A stretch of 64,000 bases of DNA, taken from the NCBI RefSeq assembly GCF_032854445.1, contig NC_088295.1:86224644-86288643 (forward strand), written 5' to 3'. The notes beneath the pieces were generated by a model that saw only the letters and a program-made list of their open reading frames with translations, ran no database searches and was not told the DNA's origin. Below are positions 47,352 through 59,030 of this stretch, piece by piece. The stretch is from Liolophura sinensis (lineage: Eukaryota > Mollusca > Polyplacophora > Chitonida > Chitonidae). Made by a program: the position numbers and the translations under genes. Position 1 is the first letter of the stretch; every line of letters begins with the position of its first letter.

Positions 47352-50300
47352 TTATGCTTCTTTGGGGCATAATGTTTCTCGTAAAAGTCTTTCCACCTCT
47401 TTTCTGTTAACCAGCTTTTTGGCTTTTCCTTGGAACTGTCCATTCTTGCACACTCCCTTGGCTTCCAGTAGTTCTCCAACTCTGGAAGATTAAACAATGA
47501 CGTTCACAAATACAATGTGGAATTTGATGTGACATGTTATCATGCAGATTATGGACTTGTCTGATCACCAGCATAAGCCATTACACACAGTGTGATTGTC
47601 AAACCGTGTGAATCAATTACAGTTGAAAGGTACATGTACAAGTCTTTGGAAACAGAGCTTCTACTTTCAATCAAACAGTTGAATTTGACAATTTGCTCTG
47701 TGTAAATCGCTTAACTGTTATACCGAGCCATCAACTGCATTACTGTGGACTTTGATTAGGATACAACTTTGTGACATTATCCACAAGACCTCAGGATCAC
47801 TGACGTGGGCTGTTTCTAAGGACTAACAGAAAGTTCTTGCCTTGGCATCTCTCATGGGGATGATAAATAAAATCATATCAGTTTGGTCAGACATCACATG
47901 AAAAACTGTTATAAGGAATAGTCCCATACTGACATATCAAGAATTTTCAAGTGATGCCAGCCAGTTTCGTGGATGGAGGAAAATGGAGTAAACCACTGCC
48001 ATTTGGTAGCTACCTGACATACCTCCTGGATTTAAACATGCTGTTTCAACGGTCAGATAGCTGTAGCAAGCCAGAGAAAATGAGAAAAACATTCACCTAT
48101 TGCTCTTCCATATACATCTTACTGCGATAACCTGTAGGTAACATTCATGGGTTTTTGTTGTTGTTGTTGTTAGTTGGTTATCAATTGCTTTCTTATATAT
48201 GGTATGTGAACATGAGGTGTAATTTGTGCCTGTGAAACCCTTGAAAACAGGAGATAGGTAAATTAATGTAAACAAATATTGGCAAACATCTTTCACAAGG
48301 AATATGATGCAGTAGGATTTTTAAAGTACCTTTAACAAAAAAATTTAAAGAGTCCAAACTCGAAACTCGACTACTGAGTTAAGCACATGTACACAAAACA
48401 CTGTGCATGTAATTGTTTGTTAACTTCAAAGGATTACCTTTTTGACACCCTAGTCAAGATTTCATCTTTTGCTGCCAGTAAGAAAAGCCCTGCACCTTTC
48501 TCTTCACCAACAGTTAAGAACACAACCAGATCCTGCAAGGAATTATTTGCAGACAGCCTTGTTCAGCGAAAAACAAAAAAAATTTGACGTGTAAAGTACA
48601 AAAAAATTTGGAATTAGATACAAAAGTTAAGCCTTGCATACACATGCATGTCTTAAGCAGTGCCTGATGGATAAGGTTCAGCTTAATTTACAATAGAAAA
48701 TAAGGCGAGATCACAATAAAGAAATAATTTGAAATTTGAAATGATTTCAGACATCTTTGAAATTCATCTCTATAAATATTACCATAAATCTTGTTTAAAT
48801 ATTCACGGTTAAATGACAGAGATAAAGTCTTACCTCATTTGCCAATTCATTAGAAATAATGTTCATGAATTCATTGTCTCCATCTTTCCTGAAATCATCA
48901 CAGATCATTTTCACAACATACCATCATAGTTCAGTGAGAGCAGAAAAAGTCTTCATAACTGCCACAGACCTACATGTAATGCCACTGTCATAACTAATGT
49001 TTTTATATGTGCTTCTCGTACTAAAAGGGAAAAGTGGTTGTACATGAAACAAGGGCTAACAGACAGCTTGATATTTCGATAAAACCTTACATCCTCAGCA
49101 TTCAATGTAACTGTAGTTTTTCTATTTAGATGCTTATATGTAATGCAGTTTGAAGCTGAGATTAGAAGAAGGCTACATGAGTTAATATTTCAACTTAGTC
49201 CTGTATGACATAGAATTTCAGAGACAATTAACTGATCAATACACCAGTAGTGTCCAAGCCCACCAAACTTTTTTCCATTCAAACCTGTCCACTTGACAAG
49301 ATAACTTGTCAGGTACATGTAAATAAGATGGCAGCATCAACCAATGTTAACTATTCTAATTCGCTGATGTAGTATGTAGTGATGCAATTCTGGCCAGTCA
49401 GATTATTTGATTTAACAGCAGATAAGTCAGTTAAAGTCACCTGAGGCAGAAGCAAATACCTGTGCAAACAAAACACTGGGTCCTTCTCAGAATGTTGTTT
49501 CACCTGCATGGCCTCCATGCCTGCAATCTCTCTCAGAAGACCAGTCGCAGTCTGAAAAGGTGCCAGACAAAATTAATGCTTGAGATTACATAATCTAATG
49601 TGAAGTGAGTAGACCTGTTATAAATTAGGCAACCATAATGCATGAGCAAATGTTTATGTATACTGTATTCTTTAACATACAAAAACAAAACAATACGGTA
49701 TTTTTGTGCTAGTTTTAGGGACAATTTCACGCAATCTAATCAAACAGTTCAGCTGAGTTACAGTATCAGTACTGCCAACCAATCAATTTACATTTCATTA
49801 GACTGCAGTTTTTAAAGGGAAATTCCCCAAAACTCTCCACATTTGAAAGTGAATAAAATGCCTAAAATAGTCACCCCCATCGTGAGGATATGGTACTGCT
49901 AATCTGGGTTAGACAGCAAGTTAGCCTAGCCGGATGCATACAATGCTGATAGATAGATTTAGGTATGCTCTGATCTTAATTGTATGACCTTCAAATGTAT
50001 GACACAATCACGGGCAGCAGAAGACTGTTCAATTATGTGGTCAACAGGAGAAATATACAGTATATACAGTGACACAAGTTTTGTGTAACCGGTCATAACT
50101 TTTGTGTAATTGTATTTTTAAAGTGAAGTTATGTACACAGAGTACCTTTTGTGTCTGTTTGTAAGACTTTACAAGTTTCTCAGCCAACTCAGCATGCTGT
50201 TCAGGTGGACCACTGAAACATCAGAAACCACTGTGTCCATATCGCAGTATTGAAAACCATGATATTCTGAATTCTACTCAATACACCATACCTTAGAAAT

Positions 50301-53300
50301 GAAACAGAAAATCTCACAGCATGCTGGCTTTGGTGGAATACACGTATTTGAAAAAAATATGCAAGAAGTAAGGACTAGAGCAGAAACAAAAAGTCACAGT
50401 CAGAAACATAAGTAAACATCCATCTGAAGCAGATCTGAGTTTGATTTTATGCTGGTACTTGAAGTGTACGTCTAAATTTTAAACCTTGTTAAAAACATGT
50501 TTGTTTAGCTACAAAATTCATACTTCTAATATGTTTATATGAGGTTATTGATATATACTGATTATTAAGCTCATCTGCTGTTAAGTTTAACAAGTTTTAA
50601 ATTTGGGGAATGAATGTCTAGTACTGATCCATGAAACATCTTTTCAAACTTGAATTATTTTCTGTAGCTCTCATGATATGAGTGCAAATATTGTTTTCAT
50701 GTAATAAATTCAACATAAGACATAACAGTCAAGTATTCTGTCATGATATATACTACCATGAGGAATATGAAGTATGGAGTGAAAGACCATGAACACTGTA
50801 CAGAAAAACAGTTTGATTATTTGTTGGTTTTTTTTCAGAATTTTTTTTCAAACTAGTAAAATGAAATTGAAATTTTAAATATTAAAAATTAAATTCATTA
50901 AATACTTAAAAAGACAAAAAATTTCTGTAAATATATAGGTGGAAATATATATCACACATATATAAAGTGCAAATTCAGAGTTGTCCAAGTTCAGTCTTTT
51001 GTGAATATTTTTGTGTATGAGGCAATTCATGCGCATGTACAATTTATGTACACAGGAATATGTACAAACAAATAATGACAACTTGTTAGGACAAGACAAT
51101 GTAGTACAAGTACATGCATAATTATTTGAGCAGGTCTGCAGTGGTATTGTGGTTACAAGAACTTGCCTTACAATTAAAAGGGTGTAAGAGGTGTAGGTTC
51201 AATTCTGGCCTTTAACAGGTAATTTGCAGATTCACTGTTTGTGGGTCCTTAGTGACAGTAAGCATTTGATGACACCTGCAGGCTTCACACAGTCTAATCT
51301 TTGTTCAACACCACTTGTCTTCAATCAATATACTTTGCATATTTGAAGGTCAGATTTAAACATGTGGCAATGTTCATCAGTAACTTGCCAAAGGTCGATA
51401 CTTTACCCAGTGCACTCCAGTTTCGTCCACCCATGATCCTGACCTCCATTGTATATGTGAAAAATGTCTGAGTGACACTCAGCAACAATGAAATAAGTAA
51501 ATAAATGAATAATTATTTGATGTACATGTAGTAAAAGGCAAGGGGGTTCATGATTCTCATTCCTTGCAGACCATGTCCGCCATATCAATAGGGAATGCTC
51601 ATTCAGTTCGAAAAATACTCTACCTTAGAATTTGTGTCAGGGATTTCTCTGTATCATAACACCGTCCCAAATAAGACAGGATGCGATTCCCAACCAAGAA
51701 ATACAGGTTTGTCTTATTCTTTTTGCCTTTTTCAAGAGACAAGAGCTTCACTGACTGAAAATAGGCATATAAAATAAGCATTTATACACCTGTATACGCA
51801 ATCAATACTGACCAAATGTCAATAAGAAGAAATACTGTGTAAATCTTGTTCAGGTGTAAATGCAATGGGATTATGTTATAATTTCTCTCATTGAAACAAA
51901 TATATTCTAGCTGAATGCATGTAATGACTCCTGCAATTGTCTTTCAAAATATTCAAAACCAGTGAGAAGTACATAACAAAATTTATAAGCATAAGTGACT
52001 CATGTTGCCTGATTCGGAGAGTTCTACCGACCGTAGGTATTTTAGGTTTGTTTTGAAAATAGGATAACATCCTGCTAGGCAAGTTTCAGCTTCAAAAATA
52101 ATATTATATGATCTATATTTGCCACTATAGATGCACTTTATGGGTTGAATTGTTAAATCAAATACATTACATGAAAATAGGATGGCAGACATATTGCAGT
52201 AGTTTCTTATTCCCACTGAAATCCTGCATGACTCAACCATCAGCAACATTAAAATTACAAAGTTACAAAAAAGGCGTGACTATATGTGTTCCCATAGAAG
52301 ATGGCCTGTTTCGTACACCTAGTCCAAGATGCATCTGGCCTAGCTGTCAATAACAACAGACACCACATTGTAAACTTACCTGCAGATGACTCAGATTGCA
52401 GACATGTGTCCCACAGCAGAGTGCCGAGTCCACCCCATCAATAGTCAAAACTCTCACAGCCCCCACATGGTCATCTGGTAAGCCCAATCCCCTGTACTTC
52501 ACACAGACAAAAAGGAAACGTAAGACATTGACAACTGCTGAATTTGAACTTTACTACTGTAGTATATTTATTTATTTGATCGGTGTTTTATGCTGTACTC
52601 GAGAGTATTTCACTTATACATACAACAAGAAAGGAAACAAGCACGTGCTGGACTTGATCTCACAGCCAGCACATTGGTGACAGGCTCGTGAGTCATTGCG
52701 CTGTGCAATTTAAACATACGACTACAAAGTACAAAAGCAAACAGGACAATTATACATCAATTACCTGTGTACATATACGACAATAAATCATGTTCATTTT
52801 TCACCTGCTATGACCGACCCGATAAGGAGTAACGTTTTCCTTATTGTTCTGCTGCTTCGTTTCCTTCAATCATAATACTGACCTCTATCCTGTGCTAAGT
52901 GAAATATAACTGAGTATGCTGTAAAGACAACAATTAATCCAACAAATCAATAAAAAAGCAAAAAAAGTGTGAATTGAATCAACCTGTTTCAGCTCTGGGT
53001 CATTTTTGTCTGGGTACAGTTTTGGGTGGACGGAGAGCGAGGATCGGATTTTAGCATTAACTTCATCTTCTGCTTCCTTCATCTGGTCCAAACTCATGTC
53101 TGGAGTGTCCAGCTCAATGAAACTGATCTTCTCTCGGCCAGCTAAATTCCTGAGAAAAATTAACAGAAGAAGACTGGATTGTAAAGTGTGTACACTGTAA
53201 TATAAACGATGCACAAGAAAAGAATTAAGGGGAATAACTCTTATAGAGCACTACTTTACTGCATGGCTATACCAGTGGAATTTCATTGGAAAATATTACA

Positions 53301-56300
53301 TGTATTTGGACTACTATGATCATCATGCAACAGTCAGGCAGGCACACATTCCTGTACATCTCTTGCTATGAATTTTACCAACAAATGTCACAAATGAAGT
53401 TCTTTTGTGCTTAAAAAATGGGTACATGCGCTGTCCTCCGAGATTACAATTTAGAACTGGTTTGCCATATGTTTTAATCTTATCAACCAATATAATCAGG
53501 TGTAAAGACACGTATGGATTGAATGTGGCTTTTCACCAATGAAATGTCAGGGTTAGGTTAGGTTATAAACACATTTTGTTAGGGTATTAGAAGGGAGTAA
53601 AAGGCTAATTACAGTGGAGTCAATATAGCAGCTCTTTTATACCTTACACCTTTCTGTCTTACCAGGAAGTTGTCTTGAATCCAAATAAAGAATGTATTAC
53701 TGCAGTTATCAGGTGCTGCCCTGAATAAGAAAAACAGCAGACTGCTTAAAAACAACTCAGCTCACCATTTCAAAAAGCCCCCCCACCCTCCTTTATCTCA
53801 CCCCCTTCCAAAAAAAGACATGTTTAAAGTGAATAAAAAGTCAGCCAATAAGGCTGAATTAATTAATAAAGTAGTAATCCAGAAATGTTCAAAAAATATT
53901 CAAAAAATTCTACGCCGCTTATCTAAAAAATAAATAGCAAACAATAGTCTGTACCCAGTCACTCAACTAGTGATGCCATTTTGCCATGTACTACAAGTTT
54001 CTGACCTCTGACCCACCTGTATGTTGCTGCATGTGGTCAAAGCGGCGCGTCCAGTCCACCTGCAGTTCCACATCCTGTCCAGGCTCCAGAGGACTCCTCA
54101 CAAAGTGAAGCGCCTCAGCACCCCGCCTCACCACACGTAACACTTCAACGCCATTGATCTGGGTGGGTGTGGGTGGGGGATAATGAAGAGCAATTACTTA
54201 AGTACCCTTTTCTCACATTTTGATCACTTAACAGGGGCTCTCTTTCAAACAATGTTTAAGCCTGTGTTATTTATTGTTACACAACAAAATCTCACTTGCA
54301 AAAACATACTGGATTTGTCTCATTGCAAAAAATTTAACTTTTATTACTTAACAAATAAATATCTGCTTAAAGTACCGACTGAGTTTCAAAGTGCACGTAT
54401 ATGACAATATTATCAACATGATTATCAGAATTCATTACCAAGCGTATGTATCACACCCATGTACCTTTAACAACAAAGACTAGTTAAATTTCTGTCAATC
54501 CGCATGCACCCACTTTCTTTTATTTCCAACATTTGATGCTTTGTATAAATGTAAAACTGACAAATTGTGTCCACAAATGTTAATTAGTAGCAATCAACTG
54601 CTCCAAGTTTACTCACTGTGCCTCTGTCATCTGGCTGTAAGTAAAAGTAACACATGAAACATGATAAAAGATTTTACTCATGAAAACAAAACATTTCTAA
54701 CTACAGTTGTATTACCTGACAACATGCAATTAGGTGTACTTCTTAGACTTTAATCTTCAGCTGAATAGGGTAACTATATATATGCTTTCACAAAATGTAT
54801 GTAGGCCTACAGGTATAATCATGATACTACCATATCATTACAGATTGACTCCAAGTTGTCCAACATCTCCAATTGTTTTGTACATGTATGTGCAGTTTTA
54901 ATTTTTGTCCCGGGATCAATTAACTTGGGTTGTGTCATACCAAAGGCTTTAAAAGTGGTATTTGCTGCTGCCTCACTTGGCATTGAGCATTGAGAGGTAA
55001 GAGCAACAAAACGGGACTGATTGGCCCGGCGTCAGTATAAAGTGACTGGGTGGGGTGTCATGTCTGGTGTCTTCATAATGATACTTCAGTGGTGGCAGCA
55101 CTTTGGCAACCTGCCGCAAGAAAACACACATCTAATGAGTCTCCAAATGATGTAAAAATTGTTAACTACATACATATACATACAGCAGAAAGTACATTCA
55201 TACATGCTCTAATTCTTCAACCTTTCAAATGCCTTTGCAACAGTATTTTGAAACATTCTGAGGGAACTATGGGGTGTAGAGAAATAATTTCCACTGTTTC
55301 ATGAAGCTTGCATCTTTTAATGACATGAACATTTTTCATTTTTAGAGTCATTTTCATAATGATTGTATGCATAAATTTCACTGAAGGAAGTGTTTTAGTG
55401 GTTGAATATTTACACTATATTATTTTAATAAACTTATGACATCATTACCTGTCCGCCACCCTCTGGAAACAGAATGGTATCTTCCAGAACTACTTCAAAT
55501 CCATCCAATGTTTCCTTTTTCCCATTAACTGTCAGTTTAACTTTTGCTGGCAAACAAGTCTTCACACAGGTTTGAAACTGAAAGATATAACTTACCAGGA
55601 AAGAAATAGCCAAATAACTGGGAATTTTTTTAAACGTATGTGATGGGTGTCTAAAGAAAGCCTCAAGAATTTCACTTTCATTCCTACGAAGGCATTTGAT
55701 CATGCATGTCAGGTGAAGTTAAAAATAATTAATCAATGGTGATCGAGGGAAATCCAGGCTGACTACGGACACATGATGAGTGGGTCAGGAATTGCATAGC
55801 CAAAGTCTCAGGTTGTGTTGGCTACATACTTCTATAGGCCTATGTGTTATGCAAAGTCAAAGTAGACCGTTAGGCCTACCTAAACTTTCACCCAGGAGTA
55901 AGTTGCACATTTTACCTGATTATATATGAGAGTCCCATTTATCTTTTAAATGTGTTTTGGGGATTGATCCTACTGTGAAAATGTAACTTTCAGTACCAAC
56001 GGAAATATTTGATGAAAGAATTTGCTTCTAAAAATTCAATTTTTTGTGAGAAGCTTTAAGTCATGTAACACTCTCACATACTACAATAACAGGAACAAGG
56101 ACCAGACAGAGAAAAGCAGGCATACAAAAAGAAATTTCCATACAAATTTATACATACATGTACTGTATACATCACCTTGTTACATATGGTCAGTTGAATA
56201 AAGCAAGCTAATACAGATACAATGTAACCATATGTTTGCTTTGAAATCTGAATTTTTAGCTAAATCATAGCTAAGCATAGCATTGGTCAGTAAATAAAAT

Positions 56301-56921
56301 GAAGGCAGACTTATCAACTACAGGTCTCCTGTGAAAGAGGCACATAAGACCAATCTTCAGCAAATGGCCGGGATTTAGAAAATGATACAGAAATTCGGCA
56401 GAATTAATGTCATTAAAGGAGTCATTTACACAAAAGATGGGGAAAAGAAACAGCAAAGAAAAAAAATTACAAGAAATAAAATGGATTAAGTTTTGTTTAT
56501 AACAAATTTATGCGAAGATATTTAATTACTTTGGCCAATTTGAATTTCTTCAATTTCTTTGACTGTGTATGCATGGTCATCCGGACAAACAAACAGATCA
56601 ACATGCTACACCCATATTATACACTGTCCAGCAAGATTTAATCATGGCTTAGATCATGCTTTCTCCAACTCAGTCAGCACAGTGGTTTAATTAGATCAAT
56701 TATTCTTTTATGATGACAAGAAAACAAACAACCCGTCTTCCCATGAGCTAACTCTTTCAATTTAAAGGAACAAAATATTACTGCTTGGATTAAGAAAGCG
56801 AAACCCCTATTCTAGAGCCCCTTGACTTAACATGACCTGAACCAGGGCAGTTCGTAGAGAAGTGTTTATTCGTTGATCTTACTTCTTTAAGATAGCTGTT
56901 TCGCTGACAAGAAAAACTCAT
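47352..56921 (-). CDS. AARSD1: AARSD1, alanyl-tRNA editing (AlaX-type) protein, 13 exons, complete
   Basis: Free-standing editing factor related to the AlaRS editing domain; the family deacylates Ser (and Gly) wrongly attached to tRNA-Ala in the cytosol. Predicted length is 412 aa, the same as human. Exons in order: 56883-56921, 55449-55577, 54617-54634, 54017-54158, 53663-53720, 52984-53149, 52380-52496, 51624-51754, 50146-50212, 49460-49551, 48834-48888, 48438-48532, 47352-47481. All phases join and there are no stops. Landmarks: MSFSCQRNSYLKE start (human MAFWCQRDSYARE-like); FPEGGGQ-PDDRGT, split over exons 2 and 3; first zinc motif HTGQH, split over exons 4 and 5; second zinc motif CCGTHV in exon 7; EKGKKNKTNLYFL in exon 8; VFLTVGEEKGAGLFLLA in exon 12; NGQFQGKAKK near the end. 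An in-frame ATG 69 bases upstream of the chosen start is less likely, because the conserved protein begins at the second. Confidence 0.95.
49552..50145. other. AARSD1 intron 9, nothing recognised
   Basis: AT-rich unique sequence between exons 10 and 9. No repeat, ORF of note or RNA-like structure was seen. Confidence 0.5.
51122..51515 (+). mobile_element. tRNA-derived SINE, possibly full length (AARSD1 intron 8)
   Basis: The head has 'gtggttacaagaacttgcct' and B-box-like 'aggttcaattctggc'. The body ends in 'catgatcctgacctccattg', 'tatatgtgaaaaatgtctga' and a (taaa)n tail. It lies antisense to AARSD1. Confidence 0.55.
52566..52712 (-). mobile_element. SINE family B, inverted, internally diverged (AARSD1 intron 6)
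   Basis: The reverse complement shows 'agcgcaatgactcacgagcc', a B-box-like 'gagatcaagtccagcac' and a tail 'gcataaaacaccgatcaaat' with (aaat)n. It has an internal deletion relative to the 62310-62574 copy. Confidence 0.55.
54617..54634 (-). CDS. AARSD1: 18-nt microexon of AARSD1 (exon 3, PDDRGT)
   Basis: A six-codon exon is flanked on the minus strand by a ttacttacag acceptor and a GTGAGT donor. It supplies the PDDRGT that follows FPEGGGQ in the family and joins in phase on both sides (exon 2 ends at 55449, exon 4 starts at 54158). Skipping it would keep the frame but remove six conserved residues next to the active site. Confidence 0.88.
54908..55168 (+). mobile_element. SINE family A copy (AARSD1 intron 2)
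   Basis: Same body (gtcagtataaagtgactggg, then tggggtgtcatgtctggtgt) and tail (gtaaaaattgttaacta) as the 7736-8128 element. The head is partly eroded. Confidence 0.65.
55578..56882. other. AARSD1 intron 1, nothing recognised
   Basis: 1.3 kb of AT-rich sequence between exons 1 and 2. No repeat family, conserved exon or structured RNA was recognised. Confidence 0.5.
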
Positions 56922-57252
56922 AATGATTCCTTGTTGAAAAGAGCAGGAATATGAATCGCTACCATTCAATGACTTAATAAAAAATGAGCTCAATAACTGG
57001 CGCTCTCATTCTATGTTTCCGTGTTTGCAGCGATCTAATGGCGGTGCATTGTGGGTAGTAATACGCATGCGTCAGAGTATGCAGCCATTTTCTGCAAGAA
57101 AATCTGGGAAATTATTACATTTTAATATTATCGTCGGAATGTATCTTGTTTTTGCACTAGACACGTAGAAACAGCGCCATTTTATTTCTATATGTATTCA
57201 AGGTGAATGCCATTCTTCAAAGTTTGTCTTAAAACCATCTTCTTTCCCTAAA
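56922..57252. promoter_or_regulatory. Head-to-head promoter region of AARSD1 and the MBD-side unit
   Basis: About 330 bp separate the AARSD1 ATG (minus) from the first rightward ATG considered (plus). Visible elements: AATGGCGG (YY1-like, about 57037-57044); gcattgtgggtagt (57046-57059), whose reverse complement resembles the ACTAC...ACAATGC core of ZNF143/Staf sites; and the palindrome ACGCATGCGT (57063-57072), 8 of 10 to the NRF1 site. No TATA box is placed. These are typical of CpG-type bidirectional housekeeping promoters. Assignment is by motif only. Confidence 0.55.
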
Positions 57253-58746
57253 ATGCTGAAGTTTTTACCGGTTATGTGCGGGAATGTCCAAAGATTTGGC
57301 CTGTCTGGATCTCAGGTAGGTCAAAATTGAAACAGCCAACATATTAACCGATCTGGCATAGGTACAGACACCAAGCTAACGTACAAAACCACCAGCAGTT
57401 CAAGGACAACGTATAAATATGTTATTTTAGGCGTTGACATCCCTCAGTCTGTGTAGCAAAACCTGATGTGTACGTAACATCGTCAGCTGTCATAATTGTG
57501 TACATGGTCCAGGCACTGGACAGAAGAGCGGAGCATCAGCAAATACGTTGACAACACTGCAACTAAAATGATGTACATGCACTTTCCTGTTAAAACATCA
57601 ACATTACATTGTAATTTGTTTCAGTTAAGTGTATTCGGTATGTAAATGGGAGTTATGAACAGTTTGTAGAGTGTGGCAAAGACAATATTGCATGTTGCAT
57701 GTACGTACACAAGTAGCTCACCTCCAATCAGATTTTAGTATTATACAAGTATTTCCAAGGTTTTATGTGTTTTGATGCTACATTTCCATTAGTGTTGGGA
57801 GTTTAATTATCTTTAGGAGGAAAGTGAAAATTATCTCTACAAGTTACAGTGTATTCAAAATTTTGAGACCAATGTAGCAATGGATATATCTGCAATTAGT
57901 TGTGGCATGTTTGACATCCATCAAGCCAGAAATCCCTTTGATGGTATATATATTATGTGATTGGTGTTTTACTCCATACTCAAGCATTATGGTGGGAATA
58001 ACCCAGGCAGAGACCGGAGGAAACCCTGGCCACAACCATTCGCAGGTTGTTGGAAAACCTATCCAAGTTATCATTATCTTCAGGCCAACTTCTACTCAAC
58101 TACAATATTTCTTGACAAGCAGAAACTCTCACCTGCCCATGTTAACTGGTTCCAAAACATATTAGAAACATCTGTTTGTACTGTACAGACTGCGTTGCTT
58201 TTAAATTGGTTTATAAACAAAATTACAAAAAATGTTTGACATCGTCATAATGTGCACCTTTGTTAGAGCCAGCAAATTCACCAGTGGTTACTATTGTATA
58301 AAGCAAAGTAGAAAATTGAAACTTTCATGGAAAACCGTCAGCTTTCCTAATAGGGCATGTCAATGGTATTGAATTAGCGTTAATCGGGAGTACTGTAATT
58401 CTTCAACCTTTTACCAGGTTTGTTGATGTGTTTTCAAGCATATTTGGTGCGCATTATTTTGTGCAGACTGATAAAATTCTACTTTTTGTGAAGTTATGAA
58501 ATGTGCCATCTCAACCAATGTAGTTTTATGCCTCAATCAAATTAAAAATGAAAATGAAAGATCCTCTTCTATGTTCTGAAAGGGTGAGGAATTAAAGTAT
58601 TGAAAGTAATGTGAAGAATAAATATTTTGACAAAAATGGTTCATTTTTGAAAATTGTAAAAGGAAATGTTATTAGTAAATATTGACTCATTAATATCATA
58701 TTTTCAGCGTCTTGTGGATACCAACACAACTGAGGATGGATTCTAA
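57253..58746 (+). CDS. Possible two-exon microprotein or uORF (33 aa)
   Basis: ATG at 57253 opens 21 codons ending exactly at a strong donor (CAG|GTAGGT, exon end 57315). The next good acceptor (tatcatattttcag, exon start 58708) continues in phase for 12 codons to a TAA at 58744-58746. The peptide MLKFLPVMCGNVQRFGLSGSQ plus a short acidic tail has an N-terminus with hydrophobic and basic residues. An AATAAA lies at 58821-58826. It may be a tiny gene of its own or a uORF in the 5' leader of the MBD gene starting at 59031. I recognise no homologue. Confidence 0.35.
57955..58045 (-). mobile_element. SINE family B tail, inverted
   Basis: The reverse complement reads 'ggtttcctccggtctctgcc', ..., 'ccaccataatgcttgagtat', 'ggagtaaaacaccaat'. 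It is a 3'-end fragment within the intron between 57315 and 58708. Confidence 0.55.
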
Positions 58747-58820
58747 CCAAAATAGAATAGCATCCCCCACTACCTGTGTGCCCTGTCAGCTGTACACCTG
58801 ATATTGTGTTACAACTCTTG

Positions 58821-58826
58821 AATAAA
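58821..58826 (+). terminator. Candidate poly(A) signal AATAAA
   Basis: Lies 75 bases after the stop of the 33-aa ORF and is followed by GT-rich sequence (tgtttgaaaggattgtgg). If used, it would make that ORF a separate transcript ending before the MBD gene. Confidence 0.35.
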
Positions 58827-59030
58827 TATGTAACTGTTTGAAAGGATTGTGGAGTATGAGGAAGATTGATCAGTTACACCATTTAATTTTGTTTGCTTCA
58901 ATGGATTATGAAAAATGACTTAGCACTGTGCAAATGTGGGTGAACATTACTGACTTTCCAACATGGAAGTATCTCAAGAAGAAGATACTACCTCCCTGAT
59001 ACGAATAGTTCAGGAGACAAAGAAAAGAAA

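Noticed and set aside
51715-51735. Frameshift in AARSD1 exon 8 at a T run
   Set aside because: A careful count gives five T, which keeps EKGKKNKTNLYF in frame. The initial impression was a counting slip.
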